Positions 41,021 to 49,811 of a stretch of DNA of 64,000 bases are shown piece after piece (position 1 is the first letter of the stretch; every line of letters starts with the position of its first letter). The notes under the pieces were generated by a model, which saw nothing but the letters and a program-made list of their open reading frames with translations, did no database searches and was not told where the DNA came from. The stretch comes from Scandinavium sp036495715 (lineage in GTDB: Bacteria; Pseudomonadota; Gammaproteobacteria; Enterobacterales; Enterobacteriaceae): NCBI GenBank assembly GCA_036495715.1, contig DASXML010000026.1, positions 1 to 64,000 on the forward strand. Reading direction: 5' to 3'. The translations under genes and the position numbers were made by a program.

Positions 41021-41629
41021 GTGAACCGTTTTGTAATAGCTGACTCCACCGTATGTATCGGCTGCCGCACCTGTGAAGCGGCGTGCGCCGAAACCCACCG
41101 CCTGCATGGTCTACAGGCCATGCCGCGTTTAAGGGTGATGAGAAACGAAAAAGAATCGGCGCCGCAGTTGTGCCATCACTGTGAAGACGCCCCTTGCGCC
41201 GGGGTCTGCCCGGTCAATGCCATCAACCGTGTTGACGGCGCAGTACAGCTTAATGAAAGCCTGTGTATTAGCTGCAAGCTGTGCGGCATTGCCTGTCCGT
41301 TTGGGGCTATCGAATTTTCGGGTAGCCGCCCATTGGATATCCCGGCGAATGTGAACAGCCCGAAAGCACTGCCCGCGCCGTCTGCACCCGCCCGCGTCAG
41401 TTCGTTGTTGGATTGGGTGCCGGGTGTCCGGGCAGTCGCCGTGAAATGCGACCTGTGTTATTTCGATCCTCAAGGGCCGAGCTGTGTGCGCACGTGTCCG
41501 ACCAAAGCGCTGCTGTTGGTCGATATTCGGGATATTGCGCAGTCCAGTAAGCGTAAACGCGAGCTGAGCATGAACATCGACGCGGGCGATTTAGCGTTAT
41601 TTCAGTCGCTGGAGGGAGGCGCAAAATGA
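41021..41629 (+). CDS. hycB: Formate hydrogenlyase iron-sulfur subunit HycB
   Basis: A 202-residue ferredoxin-type subunit (E. coli 203) linking formate dehydrogenase H to hydrogenase 3. Four 4Fe-4S motifs are visible: CIGCRTCEAAC, CHHCEDAPCAGVC, CISCKLCGIAC and CDLCYFDPQGPSCVRTC. The start is GTG at 41021, after GAGGACCGCCTG. The stop overlaps hycC by four bases (ATGA). Confidence 0.96.
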   Translation: MNRFVIADSTVCIGCRTCEAACAETHRLHGLQAMPRLRVMRNEKESAPQLCHHCEDAPCAGVCPVNAINRVDGAVQLNESLCISCKLCGIACPFGAIEFSGSRPLDIPANVNSPKALPAPSAPARVSSLLDWVPGVRAVAVKCDLCYFDPQGPSCVRTCPTKALLLVDIRDIAQSSKRKRELSMNIDAGDLALFQSLEGGAK

Positions 41630-43452
41630 AGGATTTGTTGTTAATCAATAGCGCCGTGGCTTGTTTCTCCGTTGCGGCGATCCTCGCCGGGCTGCTGTCA
41701 TTTCGTAAATCGCTAAGCGGGTTTATCGCCGGAATTGGCGGGGCGGCAGGCAGCCTGTGCGCAGCAGCAGCGGGCATTCAGGGCTTACTGGGAGAGCGTG
41801 TGGCGGCGGGAGTGATCCCCCTGCTTCATCATCACGTATTGCTCTCACCACTGAATGCTATTTGGCTAATGACGCTCGGCATCTGCGGTTTATTTGTCAG
41901 CATCTATAACATCGACTGGCATCGTCATCCGCAGACGCGCGCGAACGGTTTGTTGATAAACCTGCTGCTGGCGGCGGCCGTCTGCGCCGTTGTGGCGGGC
42001 AATTTTGGCGCGATGGTGGTGATGGTTGAAATCATGGCGCTCTCAGCCGCGTTTCTTACCGGTTGCGCGCAGTCTGGCAAACTTTGGTTTGCGCTCGGAC
42101 GGCTGGGAACGCTGCTGCTGGCGCTTGTTTGCTGGCTGGTGTGGCAACGCTACGGCACGCTGGATTTGAACGAACTGAATCTGCGGGCGCAGGTGCTGCC
42201 GCTTAGCTCGCTCATCTGGTTCGTGGGCGTGCTGGGCTTTGGTTTGCTGGCGGGGATTATTCCGCTGCACGGCTGGGTGCCTCAGGCACATGCCAACGCC
42301 AGCGCGCCAGCGGCGGCGCTATTTTCCGGCGTGGTGATGAAAATCGGCCTGTTGGGGATCCTGACATTGTCGCTGATTGGCAGCCATCAACCGATTTGGT
42401 GGGGCATTACGCTGCTGCTTCTCGGTATGGTGACGGCGTTTGTTGGCGGGCTTTATGCGCTGATGGAACACAACATTCAGCGTCTGCTGGCATATCACAC
42501 CCTGGAGAATATCGGCATCATTTTGCTGGGGTTAGGTGCGGGTATCACAGGCGTAGCGCTTGGACAACCCGCGCTGGTAGCGCTTGGCCTGATGGGCGGA
42601 CTCTATCATCTCATCAACCACACCCTCTTCAAAACCACGCTGTTTCTCGGCGCGGGCAGCGTCTGGTATCGCACCGGTCATCGGGATATCGAAAAGCTGG
42701 GCGGCATTGGCAAACGGATGCCCGTTATTTCACTGGCGATGCTGGTGGGGCTTATGGCGATGGCGGCATTACCGCCGCTGAACGGTTTTGCAGGCGAGTG
42801 GGTTATCTACCAATCCTTCTTCCGTCTTGGCAACAGTGGTGAATTTATCGGGCGTCTGCTCGGCCCGCTACTGGCGGTTGGCCTGGCGATTACCGGTGCG
42901 TTAGCGGTGATGTGTATGGCGAAAGTGTACGGGGTGATGTTCCTCGGTGCGCCACGCAGTAAAAGCGCTGAGCAGGCCTGCTGCGCACCGTTATTGATGG
43001 CGACGTGTACGGTGGCACTGGCGCTGTGCTGTGTACTGGGGGGCGTGGCCGCTCCGTGGTTATTACCGCTGCTGCAACATGCCGTACCGTTGCCGCTGGA
43101 AACGGCCAATACCGTCGTTTCAACGCCAATGATCACGCTGTTGCTGATTGCCTGCCCGCTGCTGCCTTTCCTGATCATGGTGCTCATGAAGGGCAATCGT
43201 CTGCCGAGCCGTTCGCGCGGCAGCGCATGGGCATGCGGATATGAGCACGAGTCGGCGATGGTGATTACCGCGCACGGTTTTGCCATGCCGGTTAAAGAAG
43301 CCTTTGCGCCGGTACTGGCGCTGCGCAAAAAACTGAATCCGATTTCACTGATCCCCGGCTGGCAGCAGGACGCTGTGCCCGCGATTTTCCGTCGCCTGGC
43401 GCTGATCGAACTGGCGGTGCTGGTGGTGATTGTGATTTCCCGAGGAGCCTGA
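41626..43452 (+). CDS. hycC: Formate hydrogenlyase membrane subunit HycC
   Basis: A 608-residue NuoL/NuoM-like antiporter-type subunit (E. coli 608) in the inner membrane, about 14-16 helices. Conserved features include HGWVPQAHANASAPAAALFSG (about 223-243), with charged and His residues typical of proton channels, and GGLYHLINHTLFKTTLFLGAG. It anchors the hydrogenase with HycD. The start overlaps hycB (ATGA). Confidence 0.96.
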   Translation: MKDLLLINSAVACFSVAAILAGLLSFRKSLSGFIAGIGGAAGSLCAAAAGIQGLLGERVAAGVIPLLHHHVLLSPLNAIWLMTLGICGLFVSIYNIDWHRHPQTRANGLLINLLLAAAVCAVVAGNFGAMVVMVEIMALSAAFLTGCAQSGKLWFALGRLGTLLLALVCWLVWQRYGTLDLNELNLRAQVLPLSSLIWFVGVLGFGLLAGIIPLHGWVPQAHANASAPAAALFSGVVMKIGLLGILTLSLIGSHQPIWWGITLLLLGMVTAFVGGLYALMEHNIQRLLAYHTLENIGIILLGLGAGITGVALGQPALVALGLMGGLYHLINHTLFKTTLFLGAGSVWYRTGHRDIEKLGGIGKRMPVISLAMLVGLMAMAALPPLNGFAGEWVIYQSFFRLGNSGEFIGRLLGPLLAVGLAITGALAVMCMAKVYGVMFLGAPRSKSAEQACCAPLLMATCTVALALCCVLGGVAAPWLLPLLQHAVPLPLETANTVVSTPMITLLLIACPLLPFLIMVLMKGNRLPSRSRGSAWACGYEHESAMVITAHGFAMPVKEAFAPVLALRKKLNPISLIPGWQQDAVPAIFRRLALIELAVLVVIVISRGA

Positions 43453-43454
43453 AA

Positions 43455-44378
43455 ATGAGTGTGTTATTTCCAATAATTCAGGCGCTGGTGTTATTTGCCG
43501 TCGCGCCATTGCTCTCCGGCGTAACGCGCCAGCTACGGGCGCGTATGCACAACCGCCGTGGTCCTGGCGTGCTGCAAGAGTATCGCGACCTGATAAAACT
43601 GCTGGGACGTCAAAGCATTGCCCCGGAAGCGTCCGGTTGGGTGTTTCGGCTGATGCCGTTTGTGATGGTGGGCGTCATGCTCACGATCGCGATGGCGCTG
43701 CCGGTGATAACCCTCGCATCGCCGCTGCCTGCGTTGGGTGACTTGATAACCTTGATCTATCTGTTTGCCATCGCCCGCTTCTTCTTCGCCATCGCCGGGC
43801 TGGATACCGGTAGCCCGTTTACCGGAATTGGGGCCAGCCGCGAAGCGATGCTGGGTGTATTGGTCGAGCCGATTTTGATTCTCGGACTGTGGGTGGCCGC
43901 GCAGGTGGCGGGTTCAACACACATCAGCCACATCGCCGAAGTGATTCACCACTGGCCGGTTGCGCACGCCGTTCCGCTGATTCTGGCGCTGTGCGCCTGC
44001 GCGTTTGCCACCTTTATCGAGATGGGAAAACTGCCGTTTGACCTCGCCGAAGCGGAACAGGAGTTACAGGAAGGGCCGCTGACCGAGTATAGCGGCAGCG
44101 GTTTTGCGGTCCTCAAATGGGGCATCAGCCTGAAACAACTGGTGGTACTGCAAATGTTCGTCGGTGTCTTTTTGCCGTGGGGACAAATGACCCATTTTTC
44201 CGTCAGCGGCTGTGTGCTGGCGCTGGTTATCGCCATTGCGAAGCTATTGCTTGGCGTGACGGTGATTGCATTGTTTGAGAACAGCATGGCTCGTCTGCGT
44301 TTTGCCGCCACTTCCCGGGTGACCTGGGCCGGTTTCGGGTTTGCCTTTTTAGCCTTCGTCTCCTTGCTGGTGGCGTGA
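43455..44378 (+). CDS. hycD: Formate hydrogenlyase membrane subunit HycD
   Basis: A 307-residue NuoH-like subunit (E. coli 307), about eight helices. The loop RMHNRRGPGVLQEYRDLIKLLGR near 31-53 and EMGKLPFDLAEAEQELQEGPLTEYSG near 187-212 are the quinone-chamber-like motifs of NuoH/HycD. It connects the membrane arm to the hydrogenase subunits. Confidence 0.96.
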   Translation: MSVLFPIIQALVLFAVAPLLSGVTRQLRARMHNRRGPGVLQEYRDLIKLLGRQSIAPEASGWVFRLMPFVMVGVMLTIAMALPVITLASPLPALGDLITLIYLFAIARFFFAIAGLDTGSPFTGIGASREAMLGVLVEPILILGLWVAAQVAGSTHISHIAEVIHHWPVAHAVPLILALCACAFATFIEMGKLPFDLAEAEQELQEGPLTEYSGSGFAVLKWGISLKQLVVLQMFVGVFLPWGQMTHFSVSGCVLALVIAIAKLLLGVTVIALFENSMARLRFAATSRVTWAGFGFAFLAFVSLLVA

Positions 44379-44395
44379 TTTAAGAGAGTTTGAGT

Positions 44396-46105
44396 ATGTC
44401 TGAAGAAAAAGTAGGTCAACAGTATCTCGCCGCGCTTCATCAACAGTTTCCTGGCGTGGTGTTGGATGAAGCATGGCAAACGCGCGATCAGCTGACCGTG
44501 ACGGTGAAAATCAACTCTCTGCCGGAAGTGGTGGAGTATCTGTATTACCAGCAGGGCGGTTGGTTGTCGGTGTTGTTCGGCAACGATGAGCGAAAACTCA
44601 ACGGTCACTATGCGGTGTATTACGTCCTGTCGATGGAGCAGGGGACGAAATGTTGGATAACCGTGCGCGTAGAAGTGGATGCTGACACGCTGGAATATCC
44701 GTCGGTCACCCCACGTGTCCCTGCGGCGGTTTGGGGCGAGCGCGAAGTGCGCGATATGTACGGGCTGATTGCGGTGGGTTTGCCGGATGAACGCCGTCTG
44801 GTATTGCCGGATGATTGGCCGGATGAGCTGTATCCGCTGCGTAAAGACAGCATGGATTACCGCCAGCGTCCGGCACCGACCACCGACAGCGAAACCTACG
44901 AATTCATCAATGAACTCGGCAGCAAAAAAAATAACGTGGTGCCGATTGGGCCGCTGCACGTGACCTCCGATGAACCCGGTCATTTCCGCCTGTTTGTTGA
45001 TGGCGAGAATATTATCGATGCCGATTACCGCCTGTTCTACGTCCATCGCGGCATGGAAAAACTGGCCGAAACGCGCATGGGCTACAACGAGGTGACTTTC
45101 CTCTCCGATCGCGTGTGCGGTATTTGCGGTTTCGCCCACAGCACGGCGTATACCACGTCCGTAGAGAACGCGATGGGTATCGTCGTGCCGGAACGGGCGC
45201 AGATGATCCGCGCGATTTTGCTGGAAGTCGAACGCCTCCATTCGCATCTGCTGAACCTTGGGCTGGCGTGCCATTTTGTCGGCTTTGATTCCGGGTTTAT
45301 GCAGTTCTTCCGCGTCCGTGAAGCCTCAATGAAAATGGCGGAAATCCTCACCGGCGCGCGTAAAACCTACGGTCTCAACCTGATCGGCGGGATTCGTCGC
45401 GATCTGCTTAAAGATGACATGATCAAAACCCGCCAGTTAGCCCAACAGATGCGCCGTGACGTGCAGGAACTGGTTGAGATGCTGCTTAGCACGCCGAACA
45501 TTGAGCAGCGCACCGTGGGCATTGGGCGTCTGGACCCGACGATTGCGCGCGATTTCAGCAACGTGGGACCGATGGTTCGTGCCAGCGGCCATGCGCGCGA
45601 CACCCGCGCCGATCACCCGTTTGTCGGTTATGGGCTGTTGCCGATGGAAGTGCACACCGAGCAGGGTTGTGACGTGATTTCGCGTCTCAAAGTGCGGATC
45701 AACGAAGTGTTTACCGCTCTGAATATGATCGACTTTGGTCTCGATAATCTCCCCGGTGGGCCGCTGATGGTTGATGGTTTCACCTATATTCCAAACCGTT
45801 TTGCGCTTGGCTTCTCTGAAGCGCCGCGCGGGGATGATATTCATTGGAGCATGACCGGCGATAACCAGAAGCTGTATCGCTGGCGCTGTCGTGCGGCGAC
45901 CTACGCCAACTGGCCGACATTACGCTACATGCTGCGTGGCAACACGGTGTCTGATGCGCCGCTGATCATCGGCAGTCTTGATCCTTGCTACTCCTGTACT
46001 GACCGCATGACGGTGGTGGATGTGCGCAAGAAAAAGAGCCAGACCGTGGCGTACAAAGAGCTTGAGCGTTACAGCATTGAGCGTAAGAACTCGCCGCTGA
46101 AATAG
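44396..46105 (+). CDS. hycE: Hydrogenase 3 large subunit HycE
   Basis: A 569-residue fusion of a NuoC-like part (about 1-150) and a NuoD/[NiFe] large subunit part; E. coli HycE has 569. The nickel-iron centre is bound by RVCGICGFAH (about 240-248) and DPCYSCTDR. After this Arg a 32-residue tail (MTVVDVRKKK... to NSPLK) remains and is cut off by HycI after nickel insertion. The ATG at 44396 follows GAGTTTGAGT; the TTG two codons upstream is not needed. Confidence 0.97.
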   Translation: MSEEKVGQQYLAALHQQFPGVVLDEAWQTRDQLTVTVKINSLPEVVEYLYYQQGGWLSVLFGNDERKLNGHYAVYYVLSMEQGTKCWITVRVEVDADTLEYPSVTPRVPAAVWGEREVRDMYGLIAVGLPDERRLVLPDDWPDELYPLRKDSMDYRQRPAPTTDSETYEFINELGSKKNNVVPIGPLHVTSDEPGHFRLFVDGENIIDADYRLFYVHRGMEKLAETRMGYNEVTFLSDRVCGICGFAHSTAYTTSVENAMGIVVPERAQMIRAILLEVERLHSHLLNLGLACHFVGFDSGFMQFFRVREASMKMAEILTGARKTYGLNLIGGIRRDLLKDDMIKTRQLAQQMRRDVQELVEMLLSTPNIEQRTVGIGRLDPTIARDFSNVGPMVRASGHARDTRADHPFVGYGLLPMEVHTEQGCDVISRLKVRINEVFTALNMIDFGLDNLPGGPLMVDGFTYIPNRFALGFSEAPRGDDIHWSMTGDNQKLYRWRCRAATYANWPTLRYMLRGNTVSDAPLIIGSLDPCYSCTDRMTVVDVRKKKSQTVAYKELERYSIERKNSPLK

Positions 46106-46120
46106 GTTAAAGGAGCAACG

Positions 46121-46666
46121 ATGTTTACCTTTATCAAGAAAGTGATCAAAACCGGTACGCCCACGTCGTCCTATCCGATGACGCCGATGGATGTTGATAA
46201 AAACTTTCGCGGCAAACCGGAGCATAGCCCGCAGCAGTGCATTGGCTGTGCGGCCTGTGTCAATGCCTGTCCCTCGAACGCGTTAACGGTGGAAACGGAC
46301 GTTGAGGGTCACGCGCTTGCCTGGCAGTTCAATCTCGGTCGCTGCATTTTTTGCGGGCGTTGTGAAGAAGTGTGCCCGACCACGGCCATTAAACTGTCGC
46401 AGGAATTTGAGCTGGCGGTCTGGAAGAAAGCGGATTTTCTCCAGCAGTCGCGCTTTGAACTGTGCAACTGCCGTGTGTGCCAGCGGCCCTTCGCCGTGCA
46501 AAAAGAGATTGATTACGTGATTGCGTTGCTCAGTCATAACGGCGACACCCGCGCCGAACAGCATCGTGAGAGTTTTGAAACGTGCCCCAACTGTAAGCGT
46601 CAAAAATGCCTGGTACCGTCAGACCAGATTGCGCTCACTCGCCATATCAGAGAGGACCACGCATGA
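46121..46666 (+). CDS. hycF: Formate hydrogenlyase iron-sulfur subunit HycF
   Basis: A 181-residue NuoI-like ferredoxin (E. coli 180) with two 4Fe-4S motifs: CIGCAACVNACPSNAL and CIFCGRCEEVCPTTAI. Further cysteines in the C-terminal part (CNCRVCQRPF, CPNCKRQKC) may bind metal, as in E. coli. AAAGGAGCAACG precedes the ATG. The end overlaps hycG by four bases. Confidence 0.96.
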   Translation: MFTFIKKVIKTGTPTSSYPMTPMDVDKNFRGKPEHSPQQCIGCAACVNACPSNALTVETDVEGHALAWQFNLGRCIFCGRCEEVCPTTAIKLSQEFELAVWKKADFLQQSRFELCNCRVCQRPFAVQKEIDYVIALLSHNGDTRAEQHRESFETCPNCKRQKCLVPSDQIALTRHIREDHA

Positions 46667-47427
46667 ATCAATTATTAGGGCCGCGTGATGATAACGGGCT
46701 GCCCGTGCCGATGACGGTGGAAGAGTCGATCGCCAGCATGAAGGCGTCGCTTCTGAAAAAAATCAAACGTTCGGCCTATGTGTACCGCGTGGACTGCGGC
46801 GGCTGCAACGGCTGTGAAATCGAAATTTTCGCGACACTTTCTCCGCTGTTTGATGCGGAACGGTTTGGTATCAAAGTCGTGCCTTCACCGCGTCATGCCG
46901 ACATTCTGTTGTTTACCGGTGCGGTCACCCGCGCCATGCGATCGCCGGCGTTGCGTGCCTGGCAATCCGCACCCGATCCCAAAATTTGCATCTCCTACGG
47001 GGCCTGCGGCAACAGCGGCGGGATTTTCCACGACCTTTACTGCGTGTGGGGCGGCACGGACAAGATAGTGCCTGTTGACGTGTACATCCCCGGTTGCCCG
47101 CCGACACCCGCCGCCACGCTTTACGGTTTTGCGATGGCGCTGGGGTTGCTGGAGCAAAAAATTCACGCTCGCGCGCCTGGCGATGAAGATCAAAAACCGG
47201 CGGAGATCCTGCATCCGGATATGGTTCAGCCGCTGCGTGTGCGTATCGATCGCACTGCGCGCCGTCTGGCTGGATATCGCTATGGTCGGCAAATTGCCGA
47301 TGACTACATGCGCATGTTGAGGCAGGGCGAACGGCAGGTGAATCGCTGGCTGGAATCCGAAAACGATCCACGGCTGACTGAGATTGTTGACCATCTCAAC
47401 CAGGTGGTTGCAGAGGCAAAAGTCTGA
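46663..47427 (+). CDS. hycG: Hydrogenase 3 small subunit HycG
   Basis: A 254-residue NuoB-like small subunit (E. coli 255) that carries the proximal 4Fe-4S cluster. Ligands are in VDCGGCNGCEIEIF (about 44-57), SYGACGNSGGIF and YIPGCPPTPAA. It passes electrons to HycE. The start at 46663 overlaps the hycF stop; in-frame codons upstream are inside hycF. It ends where hycH begins (one-base overlap). Confidence 0.96.
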   Translation: MNQLLGPRDDNGLPVPMTVEESIASMKASLLKKIKRSAYVYRVDCGGCNGCEIEIFATLSPLFDAERFGIKVVPSPRHADILLFTGAVTRAMRSPALRAWQSAPDPKICISYGACGNSGGIFHDLYCVWGGTDKIVPVDVYIPGCPPTPAATLYGFAMALGLLEQKIHARAPGDEDQKPAEILHPDMVQPLRVRIDRTARRLAGYRYGRQIADDYMRMLRQGERQVNRWLESENDPRLTEIVDHLNQVVAEAKV

Positions 47428-47837
47428 TGAGCGAAAACGTCGTGTTCAGCCAGTTGAGTCGAAAATTTATTGACGAAAATGACGCCACGCCCGCGGCTGC
47501 GCAGCAGGTGGTCTATTACAGTCTGGCGATTGGTCATCACCTTGGCATCATCGACTGCCTTGAGTCGGCGCTAAGTTGCCCGTGGGAGGATTACCAGGCG
47601 TGGATTGCCACGTTGATGCCCGGCAGTGAGGCCCGGCGGAAAATGGACGGTGTGCCAAAGTATGGCGAAATTGTCATCGACAGCAGCCACATCACCATGC
47701 TGGCAAAAGCCTTTGACGATGCGCAAACACGACAAACGCCGCAGCAGCGAGCATGGAGCCAGCAACTGCTCAGTATGCTGCATGATATTTACCTGGAAAG
47801 TGCTATCTATCTGATGGTGAGGAGGTTGCGTGACTGA
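47427..47837 (+). CDS. hycH: Formate hydrogenlyase maturation protein HycH
   Basis: A 136-residue HycH (E. coli 136), needed for assembly of hydrogenase 3; its biochemical role is not settled. It is a soluble protein without known motifs (HHLGIIDCLESALSCPWEDYQAWI). The start overlaps hycG and the end overlaps hycI by eight bases. Confidence 0.93.
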   Translation: MSENVVFSQLSRKFIDENDATPAAAQQVVYYSLAIGHHLGIIDCLESALSCPWEDYQAWIATLMPGSEARRKMDGVPKYGEIVIDSSHITMLAKAFDDAQTRQTPQQRAWSQQLLSMLHDIYLESAIYLMVRRLRD

Positions 47838-48285
47838 CGTTTTACTCTGCGTGGGCAACAGCATGATGGGTGACGACGGCGCAGGACCGCTGCTTGCGGA
47901 AATGTGCGCCGCCTCGCCAAAAGGGGATTGGGTAGTGCTGGATGGCGGCAGCGCGCCGGAAAGAGAAATCGGCGCGATCCGCGAAATGAACCCACAGCGT
48001 TTGCTGATCGTTGATGCTAGCGACATGGGGCTGGAGCCGGGTGACATTCGCATTGTCGATCCGGATGACATCGCAGAGATGTTTCTGATGACGACCCATA
48101 ATATGCCGCTCAACTATCTGATCGATCAGCTGAAAGAGGATATCGAGGAGGTGATTTTTCTCGGTATCCAGCCGGACATTGTCGGCTTCTATTATCCTAT
48201 GACCGAAAAAGTAAAAGCGGCGACGGATGAGGTATATCAGCGGCTGGAAAGCTGGGAGGGTGACGGCGGGTTTGAGAAACTGTAA
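47830..48285 (+). CDS. hycI: Hydrogenase 3 maturation endopeptidase HycI
   Basis: A 151-residue protease (E. coli 156) that removes the C-terminal tail of HycE after nickel insertion. The metal-binding residues are in LLCVGNSMMGDDGAGPLLAE (Asp16 region), DASDMGLEPGD (Asp about 62) and TTHNMPLNYLI (His about 90). The start is GTG at 47830, after GGAGG. It ends the hyc operon. Confidence 0.95.
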   Translation: MTDVLLCVGNSMMGDDGAGPLLAEMCAASPKGDWVVLDGGSAPEREIGAIREMNPQRLLIVDASDMGLEPGDIRIVDPDDIAEMFLMTTHNMPLNYLIDQLKEDIEEVIFLGIQPDIVGFYYPMTEKVKAATDEVYQRLESWEGDGGFEKL

Positions 48286-48290
48286 TCACT

Positions 48291-48372
48291 TGCCGGGCGG
48301 CGCTGCGTTTACACTGGCCTACAATTATACAGGGACGACTTGTAGGCCCGGAAAGCGTCAGCGCCACCGGGA
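48291..48372. repeat. REP pair (BIME) between convergent hycI and ascB
   Basis: Two facing REP-type units: TTGCCGGGCGGCGCTGCG at the left and GTAGGCCCGGAAAGCGTCAG...CACCGGGA at the right. They fill the gap between the two convergent genes. Confidence 0.8.
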
Positions 48373-48380
48373 AATTCATT

Positions 48381-49799
48381 TTAAGCTAAATCTCCGCCGT
48401 TACTGGCGATCACTTTCTTGTACCACCAGAACGATTTTTTGCGCGAACGCGCCAGCGTGCCGTTGCCCGCATCATCGCGGTCGACGTACACAAAGCCGTA
48501 GCGTTTGCTCATCTCACCGGTCGAGGCGGCAACCAAATCGATACAACCCCAGGTGGTATAACCCATTACCGGAATGCCGTCGTCAATCGCGTCGCCCATC
48601 GCGTGAATGTGCTCACGTAAATAGCTGATGCGGTAGTCATCGTTGATCTCGCCATTCGCTTCCACCACGTCTTTCGCGCCAAGGCCGTTTTCCACCAGGA
48701 ACAGCGGTTTCTGGTAGCGGTCATACATCATGTTCATGGTGATGCGCAGACCCAGCGGGTCAATCCCCCAGCCCCATTCGCTGGCCTTGATGTGTGGGTT
48801 TTTCAGCGATTTAACGATGTTCGCAGCGTTGGTGTTATTGCTGTTCATATCCGCCGAAGCACAGCGCGAGGCGTAATAGCTGAACGATACGAAATCAACG
48901 GTGTTTTTCAGGACGTCATCATCGCCCGGTGCTTTTTCAATGTTCACGCCTTTCTCGCGGAACACACGGGCCGAATAGGACGGATAAGCGCCACGAGCCT
49001 GTACGTCGATAAAGAACAGGTTTTCGCGATCTTTTTCCAGCGCCATCCACACATCTTCCGGCTTGCAGGAATAGGGATAAAAATTGCCGCCTGCCAGCAT
49101 ACAACCGACCTGATTTTGCGGGTTCACCTCATGCGCGATTTTCGTCGCCAACGCGCTGGCAATCAGCTCATGGTGTGCGGCCTGGTATTTCACCTGTTCC
49201 TGATTTTCGCCTTCTTCAAACACCAGACCAGCCCCGGAGTACGGGCTATGCAGCATGATGTTGATTTCGTTGAAGGTCAGCCAATATTTCACCAGCCCGT
49301 CGAACGCTTCAAAACAGGTACGGGCGTAGCGGGTGAAAAACTCCACCATTTTACGGTTGCGCCATGAACCGTATTCCACCACTAAATGCATCGGCACATC
49401 GAAATGGCACAGCGTCACCAGCGGTTCGATATTGTACTTTTTGCACTCGGCAAACAGGTCACGGTAAAACGCGATGCCTTCTTCATTGGGCGTCAGTTCA
49501 TCGCCATTCGGGTACAGACGCGCCCAGGCAATGGACGTGCGGAACACGGTGAACCCCATTTCCGCCATTAGGGCGATGTCTTCTTTGTAGCGATGATAGA
49601 AATCGATCGCCTGATGGCTTGGGTAGTATTCGTCTTCACGCAGGGTAAAGCGTTTATCCAGCCCTAGTTTGACGGGCATACGGTTCGCGCCGTGCGGAAT
49701 GGTATCGACCGTCGTCAGGCCTTTACCGCCTTCCAGATACGCGCCTTCAGACTGGTTAGCGGCGAGCGCGCCACCCCATAAAAAACCTTTCGGAAACAT
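48381..49799 (-). CDS. ascB: 6-phospho-beta-glucosidase AscB
   Basis: A 472-residue glycoside hydrolase family 1 enzyme (E. coli AscB 474). It cleaves phosphorylated beta-glucosides (arbutin, salicin, cellobiose 6-phosphate) in the cytoplasm. The acid/base Glu is in WLTFNEINIML (about 175-185) and the nucleophile in LFLVENGLGAKD (about 370-381). FLWGGALAANQSEGA at the N-terminus is typical. It is 12 bases after ascF. Confidence 0.95.
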   Translation of the reverse strand: MFPKGFLWGGALAANQSEGAYLEGGKGLTTVDTIPHGANRMPVKLGLDKRFTLREDEYYPSHQAIDFYHRYKEDIALMAEMGFTVFRTSIAWARLYPNGDELTPNEEGIAFYRDLFAECKKYNIEPLVTLCHFDVPMHLVVEYGSWRNRKMVEFFTRYARTCFEAFDGLVKYWLTFNEINIMLHSPYSGAGLVFEEGENQEQVKYQAAHHELIASALATKIAHEVNPQNQVGCMLAGGNFYPYSCKPEDVWMALEKDRENLFFIDVQARGAYPSYSARVFREKGVNIEKAPGDDDVLKNTVDFVSFSYYASRCASADMNSNNTNAANIVKSLKNPHIKASEWGWGIDPLGLRITMNMMYDRYQKPLFLVENGLGAKDVVEANGEINDDYRISYLREHIHAMGDAIDDGIPVMGYTTWGCIDLVAASTGEMSKRYGFVYVDRDDAGNGTLARSRKKSFWWYKKVIASNGGDLA

Positions 49800-49811
49800 G
49801 CGTTACCTCGC

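Noticed and set aside
43946..45274. Long open frame (442 codons) on the minus strand opposite hycD and hycE
   Set aside because: It spans two conserved genes in antisense, shows no domain and is low in hydrophobic order. Shadow of codon bias.
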